A DNA stretch of 64,000 nucleotides from Neorhizobium sp. (GCA_028283725.1 JAPWKC010000002.1:529025-593024); one strand, 5' to 3'; positions 37,460 to 47,289 are shown, counted from the stretch's first letter. A program made the numbers and translations. Notes: a model not told the origin generated them from the letters alone.

Positions 37460-38512
37460 TCATGGTACGGGTTTTCGACCGGGAATGAGGGCCGAGTAGA
37501 TGGGCTCGACCCATTCGTCCCGGCCGGATCGATACAGCGTGAAATCGTTGTCGAACTGCCAGTAGCTCCATGCAAAACCGTTTTTCTCGGCAGTGCGGGC
37601 GACGGCATTCGTCCAGTTCACCCGCGAGCCCATCTCGCCCTTGTCATAGGCGCCGAATTCGCCAACCAGGATAGGACGGTCATGGGCCTTGGCCCATGCG
37701 GCGACGGTTGAAAAATCCTTGTCGATCGCTTTGCGATCTGCATCGCTGCCCCAGGTGACGCCAAGAAGATCCTTGCGGCTCGGCGTCGTCCACGTTGCGC
37801 CCTGATGGGTGAAGGGGAACGGATCATAATAATGGACTGTGACGATCAGGTTCCGGTCATCCTTCGGCAGCGACAGCGTATCGAGCGAGCGAAAGCTGTT
37901 GTAGTTGGCAGGGCCGACGATCACGCCGCGCGCGGGATTGGTCTTGCGAACCACCGCCAGAGCCTCGCTGAGAAGGCCGTTCCACAGCGCGGGTGTCAGG
38001 GCACCATGCGGCTCGTTGAGGATCTCGAAGAACACGCTTTTCGGCCTATCCCTGTAGCGCGTGCCGATCTCGTCCCAGAAGGCGAGAAGTCTGGTCCGGC
38101 AACCCGCGACATCGTCCTGGCAGAAGCGATAATCGTGTTCGTCGAGAATGACGTTGAGGCCTGCCGCCGTCGCCCGGTCGATCACGGTGTCGAGCGTCTC
38201 CAGCCATGATCGATCGAGCTTTCCCGCGTCGTTCATAAAGGCAAAGGCATGAAGGTTGACGCGGATCGTCTGAAAACCGCTGTCATGCAGCATCTTGTAA
38301 TAGCGGGGTTTGAAGCGCGCCTTGGCCGGGTCCTTCCAGATCGGGTCATAGCCCAGAACATTGACGCCGCGCCCGAGCGTGGCAGCCATGCCGTTGGCCT
38401 GTCCCTCTGCCGCCAACGCCGAGTTGGCGGTGGCAAGTGCGGCCACGGCGAGAAGGGCGCCGAGGGCGGCCAGGACGGCGATGAAGGGACGCAAACATAT
38501 CTTGAAAGACAC
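37460..38512 (-). CDS. Secreted glycoside hydrolase family 5 (endoglucanase-like)
   Basis: About 350 residues. A signal peptide of roughly 35 residues (a hydrophobic Ala/Leu core ending in SALAAE) precedes a single GH5 catalytic domain. The acid/base Glu lies in FFEILNEPHG, the nucleophile Glu in ILVGEFGAY, with His/Tyr in VTVHYYDPFPFTHQG and the aromatic SYWQFDNDF near the C-terminus. No carbohydrate-binding module is present. The start is a GTG: 38518 abuts AAGGA with no spacer, and a second GTG at 38512 has a six-base spacer and is preferred. Cellulose or another beta-glucan is the probable substrate. Confidence 0.82.
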   Translation of the reverse strand: MSFKICLRPFIAVLAALGALLAVAALATANSALAAEGQANGMAATLGRGVNVLGYDPIWKDPAKARFKPRYYKMLHDSGFQTIRVNLHAFAFMNDAGKLDRSWLETLDTVIDRATAAGLNVILDEHDYRFCQDDVAGCRTRLLAFWDEIGTRYRDRPKSVFFEILNEPHGALTPALWNGLLSEALAVVRKTNPARGVIVGPANYNSFRSLDTLSLPKDDRNLIVTVHYYDPFPFTHQGATWTTPSRKDLLGVTWGSDADRKAIDKDFSTVAAWAKAHDRPILVGEFGAYDKGEMGSRVNWTNAVARTAEKNGFAWSYWQFDNDFTLYRSGRDEWVEPIYSALIPGRKPVP

Positions 38513-38823
38513 AGGCACTCCTTGAGGGCATCAGGCAAAGACATTTCATCCGGTGGGGACAAGCTGGCAAGTGGATATGGCCGAAATGCGTTGGGAGACC
38601 AATCCAGCGGGAACGGCGCGGCAGATTACGCGTCCCGGACCGACTGACCGATCAACCACGAGACCGCGCAGCATTCTTCTCCCTCGCGAGCGCTGCGAAA
38701 ACAAATTCGCCCCATGCCACCTTGTCGCGGCGGCCGGGCCTGCTACATCTCGCCGTCGCGCCATGGCACTTGCGCGCTGCCCCTTGTTCCCGCTCAGAGA
38801 CCTTTCTTCATGATCGCAGCCGC
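38513..38823. other. Intergenic gap between the GH5 gene and the ArsB/NhaD-type gene
   Basis: About 310 bases between divergent genes. It must contain both promoters. I see no riboswitch fold, strong inverted repeat or short coding sequence with a ribosome site. Confidence 0.5.
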
Positions 38824-40083
38824 ATGACACCAGCGACAATCACCTGGATCATTGCCGCTTTGACGGCGCTTGGCATCGTGTTGCGCCCCATGCGCTGGCC
38901 GGAGGCTGTCTGGGCGGTGGCCGGTGCCACGCTGCTTGTCGCTTTCGGCGCGATCGGCCTTGGTGATGCCGTGGCAGGCGTGGCGAAAGGGGGGGACGTT
39001 TACCTCTTCCTGATCGGCATGATGCTTCTTTCCGAGCTTGCCCGCCGCGAAGGTTTTTTCGACTGGGTGGCGGCCATCGCGACCGCCGGTGCAAAGGGCT
39101 CGTCAACCAGGCTGTTCGTGATGATCTATGCCGTCGGCACGGTGATCACGATCTTCCTTTCCAACGACGCGACGGCCGTCGTGCTGACGCCCGCCGTCTA
39201 TGCCGCCTGCCGTGCGGCGAAGGTCAGAGACCCGATGCCCTATCTGCTCGTCTGCGCCTTCATCGCCAACGCCGCCAGCTTCGTGCTGCCGATTTCCAAT
39301 CCCGCCAATCTGGTCATTTTCGCCGGTGGCGACATGCCGCCGCTCGATCGCTGGCTGGCAACCTTCGCGCTGCCATCGGTGCTCGCCATCATCGCGACTT
39401 TCGTCAGTCTGTATCTGACCCAGCGCCGCGTCCTGATCGGTGACAGCATCACCTCGGATATTGCCCGGCCGGCACTTGGCCGCAGCGCAGCGCTTGCCGG
39501 GTTCGGGCTTCTCGTAACCGCGATCGTGCTGGTCGTCGCCTCGGCACTTCATGCCGACCTTGGCCTGCCGACTTTTATTGCCGGTGCGGTCACGAGTGTC
39601 GTCGTTTTGCTGTTGACCCGGCAAAACCCGGTCGGGATGATCCGTGGTGTGAGCTGGGGTGTGCTGCCGCTGGTTGGCGGCCTGTTCGTCATCGTCGAGG
39701 CGCTGGATCGCAGCGGTGTCACCGGCCTGATCGCCGCTGAACTGGCGCGGATGACGGCACAGTCGCAGCCGCAGGCGATAGGCTTTGCCGGTGTCGCCGT
39801 GGCGCTGGTTTCCAACCTCGTCAACAACCTCCCGGCCGGCCTTCTGGCCGGCAGCGCGGTGCAGGCGGCGGGCGTGCCCGATAGCGTTGCCGGCGCCGTC
39901 CTGATCGGCGTCGATCTCGGCCCCAACCTTTCCGTTACCGGTTCGCTGGCAACGATCCTCTGGCTTGCAGCGCTCAAGCGGGAAGGGCTCGTCATCGGTG
40001 CCTGGGATTTTCTGAAGATCGGCGTTGTCGTCATGGTTCCGGCGCTTGTTCTGTCGCTTTTTGCGCTCGCGCTTGTGGGATAG
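38824..40083 (+). CDS. ArsB/NhaD-superfamily ion transporter
   Basis: A 419-residue integral membrane protein with 11-12 hydrophobic helices. LSNDATAVVLTPAVYAACRAA in the first half and VSNLVNNLPAGLLAGSAVQ in the second are the paired re-entrant-loop motifs of the ArsB/NhaD/SLC13 ion-transporter superfamily. It aligns best with ArsB-type arsenite exporters, but no arsR, arsC or acr3 gene is nearby, so arsenic specificity is not supported by context. The start at 38824 (MTPATITWII) fits the first helix; an in-frame ATG at 38722 is too far upstream. Confidence 0.75.
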   Translation: MTPATITWIIAALTALGIVLRPMRWPEAVWAVAGATLLVAFGAIGLGDAVAGVAKGGDVYLFLIGMMLLSELARREGFFDWVAAIATAGAKGSSTRLFVMIYAVGTVITIFLSNDATAVVLTPAVYAACRAAKVRDPMPYLLVCAFIANAASFVLPISNPANLVIFAGGDMPPLDRWLATFALPSVLAIIATFVSLYLTQRRVLIGDSITSDIARPALGRSAALAGFGLLVTAIVLVVASALHADLGLPTFIAGAVTSVVVLLLTRQNPVGMIRGVSWGVLPLVGGLFVIVEALDRSGVTGLIAAELARMTAQSQPQAIGFAGVAVALVSNLVNNLPAGLLAGSAVQAAGVPDSVAGAVLIGVDLGPNLSVTGSLATILWLAALKREGLVIGAWDFLKIGVVVMVPALVLSLFALALVG

Positions 40084-40174
40084 GTGCCGCACCTCGGTTG
40101 TTGACCGTGGAGGGGGCGGCCTTGATCGAGCTTGACCGCACTTGAGGCCTTCGTTAAGCGTTCCCGCGTGTGAT

Positions 40175-40250
40175 GGGAATGGAGCTTCCCGACAACTGCC
40201 ATGGGTCCGTGCGAACCGGTTGCCCGATATTCATGGCTGATAGCTCCTGC
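40175..40250 (+). ncRNA. Fluoride riboswitch (crcB motif)
   Basis: The stretch follows the crcB-motif aptamer step by step. GGGA and TTCCC form the first stem around ATGGAGC. AACTGCC follows, then a variable hairpin of about 35 bases, then GGCTGAT and AGCTCCTGC. GGAGCT can pair with AGCTCC as the pseudoknot. The same elements, in the same order, occur in the Thermotoga petrophila riboswitch. It lies 109 bases before crcB, whose product exports fluoride. A second hairpin (GGGCTC-AGAC-GAGCCC, 40264-40279) follows and may belong to the expression platform. Confidence 0.88.
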
Positions 40251-40358
40251 AACCAAAAGGCCTGGGCTCAGACGAGCCCCTTGGGCTGTGGCTGCAGGAC
40301 CGCGTCTTGTCTTCCGCACCCTTGCATGGCCTGGCCATTTCGAAAGGGTGATATATCG

Positions 40359-40742
40359 ATGGCATTTCTGATCGTTTTTCTGGGCTCCGGCATCGGCGGG
40401 GCCTGCCGCTATGGCGTCGGTGTCCTGGCGCTCAACCTCTTCGGTCCTGCCGCCGCCTCGCTTGGCACGTTCGCGATCAACGTCTTCGGGTCATTCCTGA
40501 TGGCGGTGGTGGTGGAGGCTTTCGCGCTGAAAAGCGGCTGGCCGCCGGGCTGGCGGCTGTTCTTGACCACCGGCATCATCGGCGGCTTCACCACTTTCTC
40601 GACCTTCTCGCTGGATGCCGTGACGCTTTACCAGCGCGGCGAGATGGGATGGTCCTTCGCCTATCTGGCGGGGTCCGTGGTCATATCGCTCGCCGCTTTC
40701 TTTCTCGGGCTGGCGCTTGTCCGCATGGTTGCGTCCGCCTGA
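40359..40742 (+). CDS. crcB: Fluoride channel CrcB/Fluc
   Basis: A 127-residue protein with four transmembrane helices that works as a dual-topology dimer to let fluoride out of the cell. GGACRYGVGVLALNL, GTFAINVFGSFLMAVV (with the conserved Asn) and TTGIIGGFTTFSTFSLD, the phenylalanine-box motif, are all present. The start at 40359 (MAFLIVFLGSG) is correct; a longer frame from 40170 would run through the riboswitch. GAAAGGG lies about nine bases upstream. Confidence 0.95.
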   Translation: MAFLIVFLGSGIGGACRYGVGVLALNLFGPAAASLGTFAINVFGSFLMAVVVEAFALKSGWPPGWRLFLTTGIIGGFTTFSTFSLDAVTLYQRGEMGWSFAYLAGSVVISLAAFFLGLALVRMVASA

Positions 40743-40746
40743 AACC

Positions 40747-40775
40747 CACACCCATGCGTCAAGCGCATGGGTGTG
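40747..40775 (+). terminator. Strong hairpin after crcB
   Basis: A perfect 12-base stem, CACACCCATGCG with CGCATGGGTGTG, around a five-base loop, beginning four bases past the crcB stop. The following CTGTGCTTTC is only weakly T-rich, so it may act as terminator or as a 3'-end stabiliser. Confidence 0.6.
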
Positions 40776-40899
40776 CTGTGCTTTCCCACCTGCCTGAAGT
40801 CAGCGCAATACATTACATCATGCTCATCGAACAGGGACGAGGCGCCCGGGCAAAATCGCAGCCGGCAGCCGGTCCCGAACCCAGGGAAAGGGCATCATC

Positions 40900-41046
40900 A
40901 TGAGCATGGCACGTTCCTTCAATGCATGGCGCAAATACCGTCAGACCGTCGCAGAACTCGGGCGTATGAGCAGTCGCGAACTAAGCGACCTCGGTCTTGA
41001 GCGTGGCGATATCCATTCGGTCGCCCGTGCTGCGGCAACCCGCTAA
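40900..41046 (+). CDS. DUF1127 small protein (CcaF1-like)
   Basis: A 48-residue, strongly basic protein: MSMARSFNAWRKYRQTVAEL, then RMSSRELSDLGLERGDI, the DUF1127 signature of alphaproteobacteria. GGGAAAGGG lies just upstream of the ATG. In Rhodobacter sphaeroides the DUF1127 protein CcaF1 is encoded directly before the CcsR small RNAs and binds RNA; here the same kind of RNA lies 170 bases downstream. A terminator separates the two. Confidence 0.88.
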   Translation: MSMARSFNAWRKYRQTVAELGRMSSRELSDLGLERGDIHSVARAAATR

Positions 41047-41070
41047 GTAATCCTACCTAACACCCTTCAA

Positions 41071-41104
41071 AACGCCGCCCTTTGCCGGGCGGCGTTTTGC
41101 TTTT
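41071..41104 (+). terminator. Rho-independent terminator after the DUF1127 gene
   Basis: A perfect ten-base stem, AACGCCGCCC with GGGCGGCGTT, around TTTGCC, followed by TTGCTTTT. Confidence 0.88.
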
Positions 41105-41212
41105 GCGCCATGCGCGCATTTGTCGCGGCGATTTTCCATGCGTATGGCGCATGGCTGCTGCGCAAATTCCTGCCTAGGAAATGTGCGATTTTCCGGTATA
41201 ACTCAAAACCAA

Positions 41213-41366
41213 CGAAGCGCTTCTCCTCCTCCCAGAGTGCTTCGGAAGATGAAACCCTTTCTCCTCCTCCCAGAGGGTTTTGTCGCCAAGAGTAACAGCG
41301 CTCCTCCTCCCAAGCTGTTGCTCGTTTTTCGTAAGGCCCGTCGCTCCTCCCGCGATGGGCCTTTTC
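41213..41366 (+). ncRNA. Tandem CCUCCUCCC stem-loop small RNAs (cuckoo/CcsR type)
   Basis: Four consecutive stem-loops with different stems but the same loop. Stem 1, 41213-41244, is CGAAGCGC/GTGCTTCG with a G-U pair. Stem 2, 41252-41280, is AAACCCT/AGGGTTT. Stem 3, 41294-41319, is AACAGC/GCTGTT. The first three loops all carry CCTCCTCCC. Stem 4, 41333-41363, is AAGGCCC/GGGCCTT with an inner TCGC/GCGA, displays GCTCCTCCC and ends in TTTT, so it doubles as the terminator. The loops are anti-Shine-Dalgarno sequences. Stem variation with loop conservation is good evidence for functional RNA. The family is known in Rhizobiales and Rhodobacterales, usually beside DUF1127 genes. Confidence 0.85.
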
Positions 41367-41462
41367 GATTCTGGGCGTTCGATATCGAGGATGCAGGTGA
41401 GGGAACGCCTACCGCCCGCTGTTTGGCATCTCGCCGGATTTTCTCGGAGTTGCCGCGACGGC

Positions 41463-42536
41463 TTAGGGAAAGGCAGGTTGCGGCCGGCGGATCAGGTGCT
41501 TGAGGCGCTTTTGCAAAGGCTGATCGACGGCCACAGTCAGCCACCACGACAACGCCACCATGGCGATTACCAGAAGGCAGCCGATCGCAAGCCCGATCGG
41601 CCGATCGGTGGCGAGGCCCCAGATCAGCTCGAACCAGTCCATAAGTGGCGTATGCAGCACGTAGAGCGCGTAGGAGGCCGTACCAAGGACGTTTGAGACC
41701 GTTGCGACGCGGGCAGAGGGGATTGAGCCGCTTGCCACGTAAAGCAGCGCCGGCCAGACAAAGAAGACCACGGGAATGTCGAAGAACGCTTTCAGATCCT
41801 TCGGCGTTGGTGCTGCGAGAACGGCAATGACGACGGCAAGGCAGGCGAGCGACACCCAGGGCCGCAGCACGGTTGTCTTCGGCCGGAAGCGGTAGATCAA
41901 AACGCCGGCCGAAAACGAGAAGAACACGCGCGCGAGCCCGGCATACATCTCGTTCCAGCGAAAGCCCGCATGCAACCGGCCGAATTCGATGCCGGCAATG
42001 ATCAGCACCGCGGCACTGATGCCGATCACCGCCAGAATGGGTTTCACCCCGGCGCGGGCACCTTTCAGCGCATAGGCGAGATTGGCGACGAGTTCGTTGA
42101 ACAGCGACCATGCCGGATGGACGAGAAAAAGCGCGGCATTGAAGGAAAGCGTGATCGGCGAGGGAATGAACAGAATGCCTGTGACGATGCCGATCGCCAG
42201 TTCCCCCATGGCGATCTCCCGGCCGATCTCATGCGCGGTCAGGTAATAGGCGATCATCAGGGCCAGCGCCATACCATAGAGTAGATAGAGCCTGAGGATC
42301 CGCGCCCGCATGAACCCGGCGGGCGTGATCGCGCCGTCGCGCAGTGCCTGACCATAGGCATGCGCCAGCACGAAACCGCTGAGCGCAAAGAACAGATCGA
42401 CGCCGAGATAGCTTGACGGCAGTGCCTTTCCGAAAATTTCCGGCGCATGTCGCTGGACAATGAAGATGGCGGCGATACCGCGGATCCCGTCGAGCAGGAC
42501 GAAGCGTTCGCGGTGCGGGCGTGTCGGTTCTGTCAT
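41463..42536 (-). CDS. Membrane acyltransferase, acyltransferase-3 (OafA/YrhL) family
   Basis: A 357-residue protein with about ten hydrophobic helices. LDGIRGIAAIFIVQRHAPEIF at the N-terminus carries the conserved Arg and His of the family, and GVDLFFALSGFVLAHAYG is the second hallmark. Members acylate surface polysaccharides, lipids or small molecules; the acceptor is unknown. The start at 42536 (MTEPTRPHRER) is chosen since upstream in-frame sequence to 42815 is not family-like. It is convergent with the small-RNA locus and divergent from the LacI-type regulator. Confidence 0.82.
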   Translation of the reverse strand: MTEPTRPHRERFVLLDGIRGIAAIFIVQRHAPEIFGKALPSSYLGVDLFFALSGFVLAHAYGQALRDGAITPAGFMRARILRLYLLYGMALALMIAYYLTAHEIGREIAMGELAIGIVTGILFIPSPITLSFNAALFLVHPAWSLFNELVANLAYALKGARAGVKPILAVIGISAAVLIIAGIEFGRLHAGFRWNEMYAGLARVFFSFSAGVLIYRFRPKTTVLRPWVSLACLAVVIAVLAAPTPKDLKAFFDIPVVFFVWPALLYVASGSIPSARVATVSNVLGTASYALYVLHTPLMDWFELIWGLATDRPIGLAIGCLLVIAMVALSWWLTVAVDQPLQKRLKHLIRRPQPAFP

Positions 42537-42742
42537 GATACGGAAATTAGATGGGCGAGGGCGCAGTGCAAGTGCCGTCACGCCGGGTTGATGGGAAGAA
42601 AGGGGTCGTTTGAGAGTTTCTAGAGCCCCCGCGTCGCTGTCTTGCCGGTTTCGTCCGTCGCATGGCTGACATCTGCGCATGCTAGACGGGCCGCCGAATG
42701 GCGGGATCAAGATTTGGCGACCTGCAGGAGACGCGAAGATCG

Positions 42743-43726
42743 ATGGCGACGCTGGAAGACGTGGCAAGGAAGGCGGGTTGTTCGCCGGCAACGGCAAGCC
42801 GGGCGCTGAACGCAACCGGCGCCGTCAGCGAGCGCACCCGCAGGCGCGTGCGGAAGGCTGCAAGCGAGCTTGGCTATCGTGCATCAGTTCAGCCCGCACC
42901 GGGGCGGAGCTATCGCCGCCCTGTCGTGGGCGTCCTCATCCCGAGCCTGACCAACCCGGTCTTCTCGTCGTCTCTGTCGAGTATCGAAAGCCGTATGCTG
43001 GTCGCCGGGCATGGCGTCGTCATCGCCCAGTCGAGCTATGATCCGGCCCGCGAGGCGGATGCGATCGCAGCACTTCTCAACGACCGCCCGACCGGTCTCA
43101 TCCTGACGCTCTGCAACGCGTTGAAGAGCAAGGTGCTCGAGGCGGATCTGCCGCCGACCGTGCTTCTCAGCAACCTGCCGACCGGGCGCTATACCGCGGC
43201 CGTCACGGTCGACAATCATGCGGCCGGCCGTGAACTGACGGAACATCTGCTTTCGCTTGGCCACCGGCGCATCCTTTTCGTATCGGGTAATTTTTCGGCC
43301 TCCGATCGGGCCAGCCTGCGTTACGTCGGGTATCGTGCAGCAATGGAAGACGCCGGTTTTTCTCCGCTGGAAGCGCTGCAGATCCCCTTCGTCACAGGTT
43401 ACGATCAGCTCGATCTCTCGGTGGCGCTCAATGCCTTCAGGCCGAGCGCAATCATCGCTTCCAACGATCTTCTGGCGCTCGGCGTCATCGGAGCGCTGCG
43501 CAGCGAAGGACTTTCGGTTCCGCGCGACGTCTCCGTTGCCGGCTTCGACGGCATTGCAATCGGCCGTCTGATGGAGAGACCCTTGACGACGATCGAAATG
43601 CCGGATGCCAGCATGGGCGCGGCCGCGGCCTCATTGCTTATCGATATGGTCGACAACGGCGCTCCGGCGCGTCACCTCGAGCTTGGTCATATCCTGCGTC
43701 GAGGCTGCACCGTCCGGGGCATTTGA
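42743..43726 (+). CDS. LacI-family transcriptional regulator
   Basis: A 327-residue regulator. The helix-turn-helix TLEDVARKAGCSPATASRAL and the hinge region span residues 2-60. A sugar-binding-type effector domain follows, with GVLIPSLTNPVFSSSLSSIE and IIASNDLLALGVIGALRSEG. The start at 42743 has AGGAGA about 11 bases upstream; an in-frame ATG lies at 42698. It precedes an aldo/keto reductase gene by about 240 bases on the same strand, but no target operator was identified. Confidence 0.9.
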   Translation: MATLEDVARKAGCSPATASRALNATGAVSERTRRRVRKAASELGYRASVQPAPGRSYRRPVVGVLIPSLTNPVFSSSLSSIESRMLVAGHGVVIAQSSYDPAREADAIAALLNDRPTGLILTLCNALKSKVLEADLPPTVLLSNLPTGRYTAAVTVDNHAAGRELTEHLLSLGHRRILFVSGNFSASDRASLRYVGYRAAMEDAGFSPLEALQIPFVTGYDQLDLSVALNAFRPSAIIASNDLLALGVIGALRSEGLSVPRDVSVAGFDGIAIGRLMERPLTTIEMPDASMGAAAASLLIDMVDNGAPARHLELGHILRRGCTVRGI

Positions 43727-43967
43727 GCCTTTCCGGCTGAGCCCGTTGCCGTTTCCTGTCGCGACCTGTGGCCGGTTCACCTTGACCCATGACCTCCTTT
43801 TCCTGCGCACCTTGCCAATCCAAGCATTGTAGATGGCGGAGCATCGTCTACATATCCGGGTGTCGGTGCATGGACCGAGGGGATCGGCCTGTCTGCGCTT
43901 GCCGCGGCCGGGCGGATCGATATGGGTCGCTGCGCCGGAGCCTCCACTCCATCAAAGGATTAGAGAT

Positions 43968-44996
<1,029 letters not shown>

Positions 44997-45004
44997 AACG
45001 GAAA

Positions 45005-45032
45005 CCCCCGCCTCTCTTTCAGGAGGCGGGGG
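45005..45032 (-). terminator. Terminator of the ugp-like operon
   Basis: A perfect ten-base stem, CCCCCGCCTC with GAGGCGGGGG. On the minus strand it is followed by TTTCCGTTTT, so it serves the operon ending at 45061. The plus-strand aldo/keto reductase ends just nine bases away and may share it weakly. Confidence 0.8.
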
Positions 45033-45060
45033 CCGATTAGATCGCTCTGGAAACCGGCGA

Positions 45061-46329
45061 TCAGCTGCGCGGCAGCAGGCGCTTGACGTCCTTGGCGGCG
45101 TCGTCGAGGGCTTCCTGCGGCTTGGCCGACTGATCGACGACGCGCGAGGTGTTGTCGACGATCGTCTGTGTGACGCGCACACCGTTGGTGCCGGGGAAAG
45201 CGTACCAGGGGATCATCCGCGCCATCTGCTTCAGGCCTGCCTGGAAAAGCGGGTTTTCCTTGTAGAAGTTGCCGAGATATTCCGGCGACTTGGCAGCGAG
45301 TTCGTTGTTCGGGACATAGCCGGTGCCGGGAACGACGACCGAAGCGCCATAGGGGCCGGCGGCGAACTTGGCGAACTTCCAGGCTGCGTCCTGCTTGGCC
45401 TTGTCGTGGGTCAGGATGACGACGGCGTTGCCACCAGTCGGCAGCTTGCCGTTGACCGGATCGAGAAGCGGGATTTCGGCAGTGCGCAGGTCGAACTTGC
45501 CGCCGACATTCTTGATCGTGTTGCGCAGCGCGCCGGTGGTCTGGAAGGCGAAGCCGACCTTGCCGGCAACGAAGGCCTGCTCGCCTGCCGCCTTGGTGAA
45601 GACCGGCATGCCGGCTTCCTTGACCATGCGATCGATGATCGTCATCGCCTTCTGGCCTTCGGGGCCGTTGAAGGTGACCTTGCTCTCGTCCTGAGACAGC
45701 ATCGTGCCGCCGGCGCCGAAGAGAAGCGCGGAGAACATCCAGTCGTCGCCCTGCCAGCGGAAGTCGATGGAATCATTGCCGTTGCCGAGCGCCTTGATCT
45801 TGGCGCCAAGGGCGATGACCTCGTCCCAGGTCTTCGGCGGCTGGTCAGGGTTGCCGCCGGCAGCCTTCACCAGATCGGCGTTGTAGTACATGATCGGGTT
45901 CGACGTCGCGAATGCGAGACCGACCTGCTTGCCGTCGACCTGAGCGAGCTTCAGGATCGTGTCGGAAAAGCCCTGTTCGGCCATCGACGCCTTGTCCTTG
46001 GCGATCATCGGGGCCATGTCGACCGGAATGCTGCGCTCGTTGGCCATGCGCAGGCGGTTGAGCGCGATGAAGGTCAGGTCAGGCATTTCGGCGGTGCCGG
46101 CCTGGCGCATGATCGTCTGGATGCCTTCCTCGTAGGTCGGCGACGGGTTGGCGAACTGGATCTTGATATCCGGGTTCTCTTCCATGAACTTCTTCGAGAT
46201 CGTGTCCATCACGTCCTTGAAGAAGCCCGGCATCGGGTAATGCACGGTCAGCGTCGTCTCGGCATGGGCCGGTAGCGCGACCGAGGCGGCGACGGCCGCT
46301 GCGGCAAGGAATTTGGAAAAATGCTTCAT
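45061..46329 (-). CDS. ABC transporter substrate-binding protein, UgpB-like
   Basis: A 422-residue extracellular solute-binding protein of family 1. A signal peptide (MKHFSKFLAAAAVAASVALP) ends at AHAE, and the mature protein begins TTLTVHYPMPGFFKDVMDTI. ANPSPTYEEGIQTIMRQAGTAEMPD and MYYNADLVKAAGGNPDQPP are typical of UgpB and related carriers. It is the last gene of a five-gene operon. Glycerol 3-phosphate or a glycerophosphodiester is the probable ligand, inferred from the phosphoesterase and Pho box at the operon head. Confidence 0.85.
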   Translation of the reverse strand: MKHFSKFLAAAAVAASVALPAHAETTLTVHYPMPGFFKDVMDTISKKFMEENPDIKIQFANPSPTYEEGIQTIMRQAGTAEMPDLTFIALNRLRMANERSIPVDMAPMIAKDKASMAEQGFSDTILKLAQVDGKQVGLAFATSNPIMYYNADLVKAAGGNPDQPPKTWDEVIALGAKIKALGNGNDSIDFRWQGDDWMFSALLFGAGGTMLSQDESKVTFNGPEGQKAMTIIDRMVKEAGMPVFTKAAGEQAFVAGKVGFAFQTTGALRNTIKNVGGKFDLRTAEIPLLDPVNGKLPTGGNAVVILTHDKAKQDAAWKFAKFAAGPYGASVVVPGTGYVPNNELAAKSPEYLGNFYKENPLFQAGLKQMARMIPWYAFPGTNGVRVTQTIVDNTSRVVDQSAKPQEALDDAAKDVKRLLPRS

Positions 46330-46398
46330 GGCATTCAGGCTCCTGGTTGTCAGCCTGCGGGAGGTCGCAAGCTGGCGGTTGGACGACCGGTCTTGGGC

Positions 46399-47289
46399 TC
46401 AGCCCTTGAGGCCGGTCATGGTGATGCCCTCGACGAAGCGCTTCTGTGCCAGAAGGAATGCCGCAACGAGGGGAAGGGTGATGATGAAGGTGGCCGCCAT
46501 CAGAGCGCCGTAATCGTCGCCGGCTTCCGCGGCGCGGAAGAACAGGAGGCCGAGCGGCGGCGTGGCATAGGCCTGGTTGGTGACGACGATCAGCGGCCAG
46601 TAGAGGTCGTTCCAGTGGGCGACGACCGAGAAAATCGCGAATGCAGTGACCGCCGGCCAGGCATTCGGCACGATGACGCGCACGATGACGCCGATTTCCG
46701 ACATGCCGTCGAGACGGGCCGCATGGATCAGGTCGTTCGGCAGCGCCCGGAAAAACTGCAAAAAGAGGAAGATGCCGAACACCGAGATGGTGAAGGGCGC
46801 AACCAGCGAGACATAGCTGTTGAGGACCGACAGCTTGTCGAAGGCGACGTAGAGCGGCAGCGCGGTTGCATGGATCGGCACGAGCAGGCCGAGCATGATC
46901 AGCGCCATCATGAGGCGTGCGGCACCAAAGGAAAGCTTCGCCATGGCGTAGGCGCAGGGGATGGCGACCACAACCTGGAAGACGAGGATCAAGCCGCAGA
47001 CGATGACGCCGTTCAGAAGCAGGCCACCCATCGAGACACGCGTGAACGCCTTGGCGAAGTTTTCGATATAGGCGAAATGCTGCGGGATGAGCGACAGCGA
47101 CGAGGTGAAGATCTCGCTCTGTCCCTTGCCGGCGGTCGACAGCATGAAGATGTAGGGCGCAAGGAAGAAGATCGCGCCGATAATGAGGATCGCAAGCCGG
47201 ATGATGCGGCCGGTGGTGAATGAGTTCGCGGCCGAGCGGCGTTTCACCGGCTTGGCAGGGACGGCGGAGTTGAGCGTCGTGCTGGTCAT
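46399..47289 (-). CDS. ABC transporter permease, UgpE/MalG-like
   Basis: A 296-residue inner-membrane permease with six hydrophobic helices and the EAA motif AARLDGMSEIGVIVRVIVP. It lies 69 bases before the binding-protein gene and overlaps the upstream permease gene by four bases (ATGA). Confidence 0.88.
   Translation of the reverse strand: MTSTTLNSAVPAKPVKRRSAANSFTTGRIIRLAILIIGAIFFLAPYIFMLSTAGKGQSEIFTSSLSLIPQHFAYIENFAKAFTRVSMGGLLLNGVIVCGLILVFQVVVAIPCAYAMAKLSFGAARLMMALIMLGLLVPIHATALPLYVAFDKLSVLNSYVSLVAPFTISVFGIFLFLQFFRALPNDLIHAARLDGMSEIGVIVRVIVPNAWPAVTAFAIFSVVAHWNDLYWPLIVVTNQAYATPPLGLLFFRAAEAGDDYGALMAATFIITLPLVAAFLLAQKRFVEGITMTGLKG

Noticed and set aside
38824..40083. Part of an arsenic-resistance operon
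   Set aside because: The protein is ArsB/NhaD-like, but no arsR, arsC or arsH is nearby, so the context does not support arsenic export.
40776..40899. A heat-shock-sigma promoter in front of the DUF1127 gene
   Set aside because: CTGAAG followed by ATTACAT loosely recalls the motif, but spacing and bases do not match well enough to call.
41213..41366. Reading the repeated CTCCTCC units as a CRISPR array
   Set aside because: The repeats are loops of hairpins with differing stems and short irregular spacing. They are not direct repeats with uniform spacers, and no cas gene is near.
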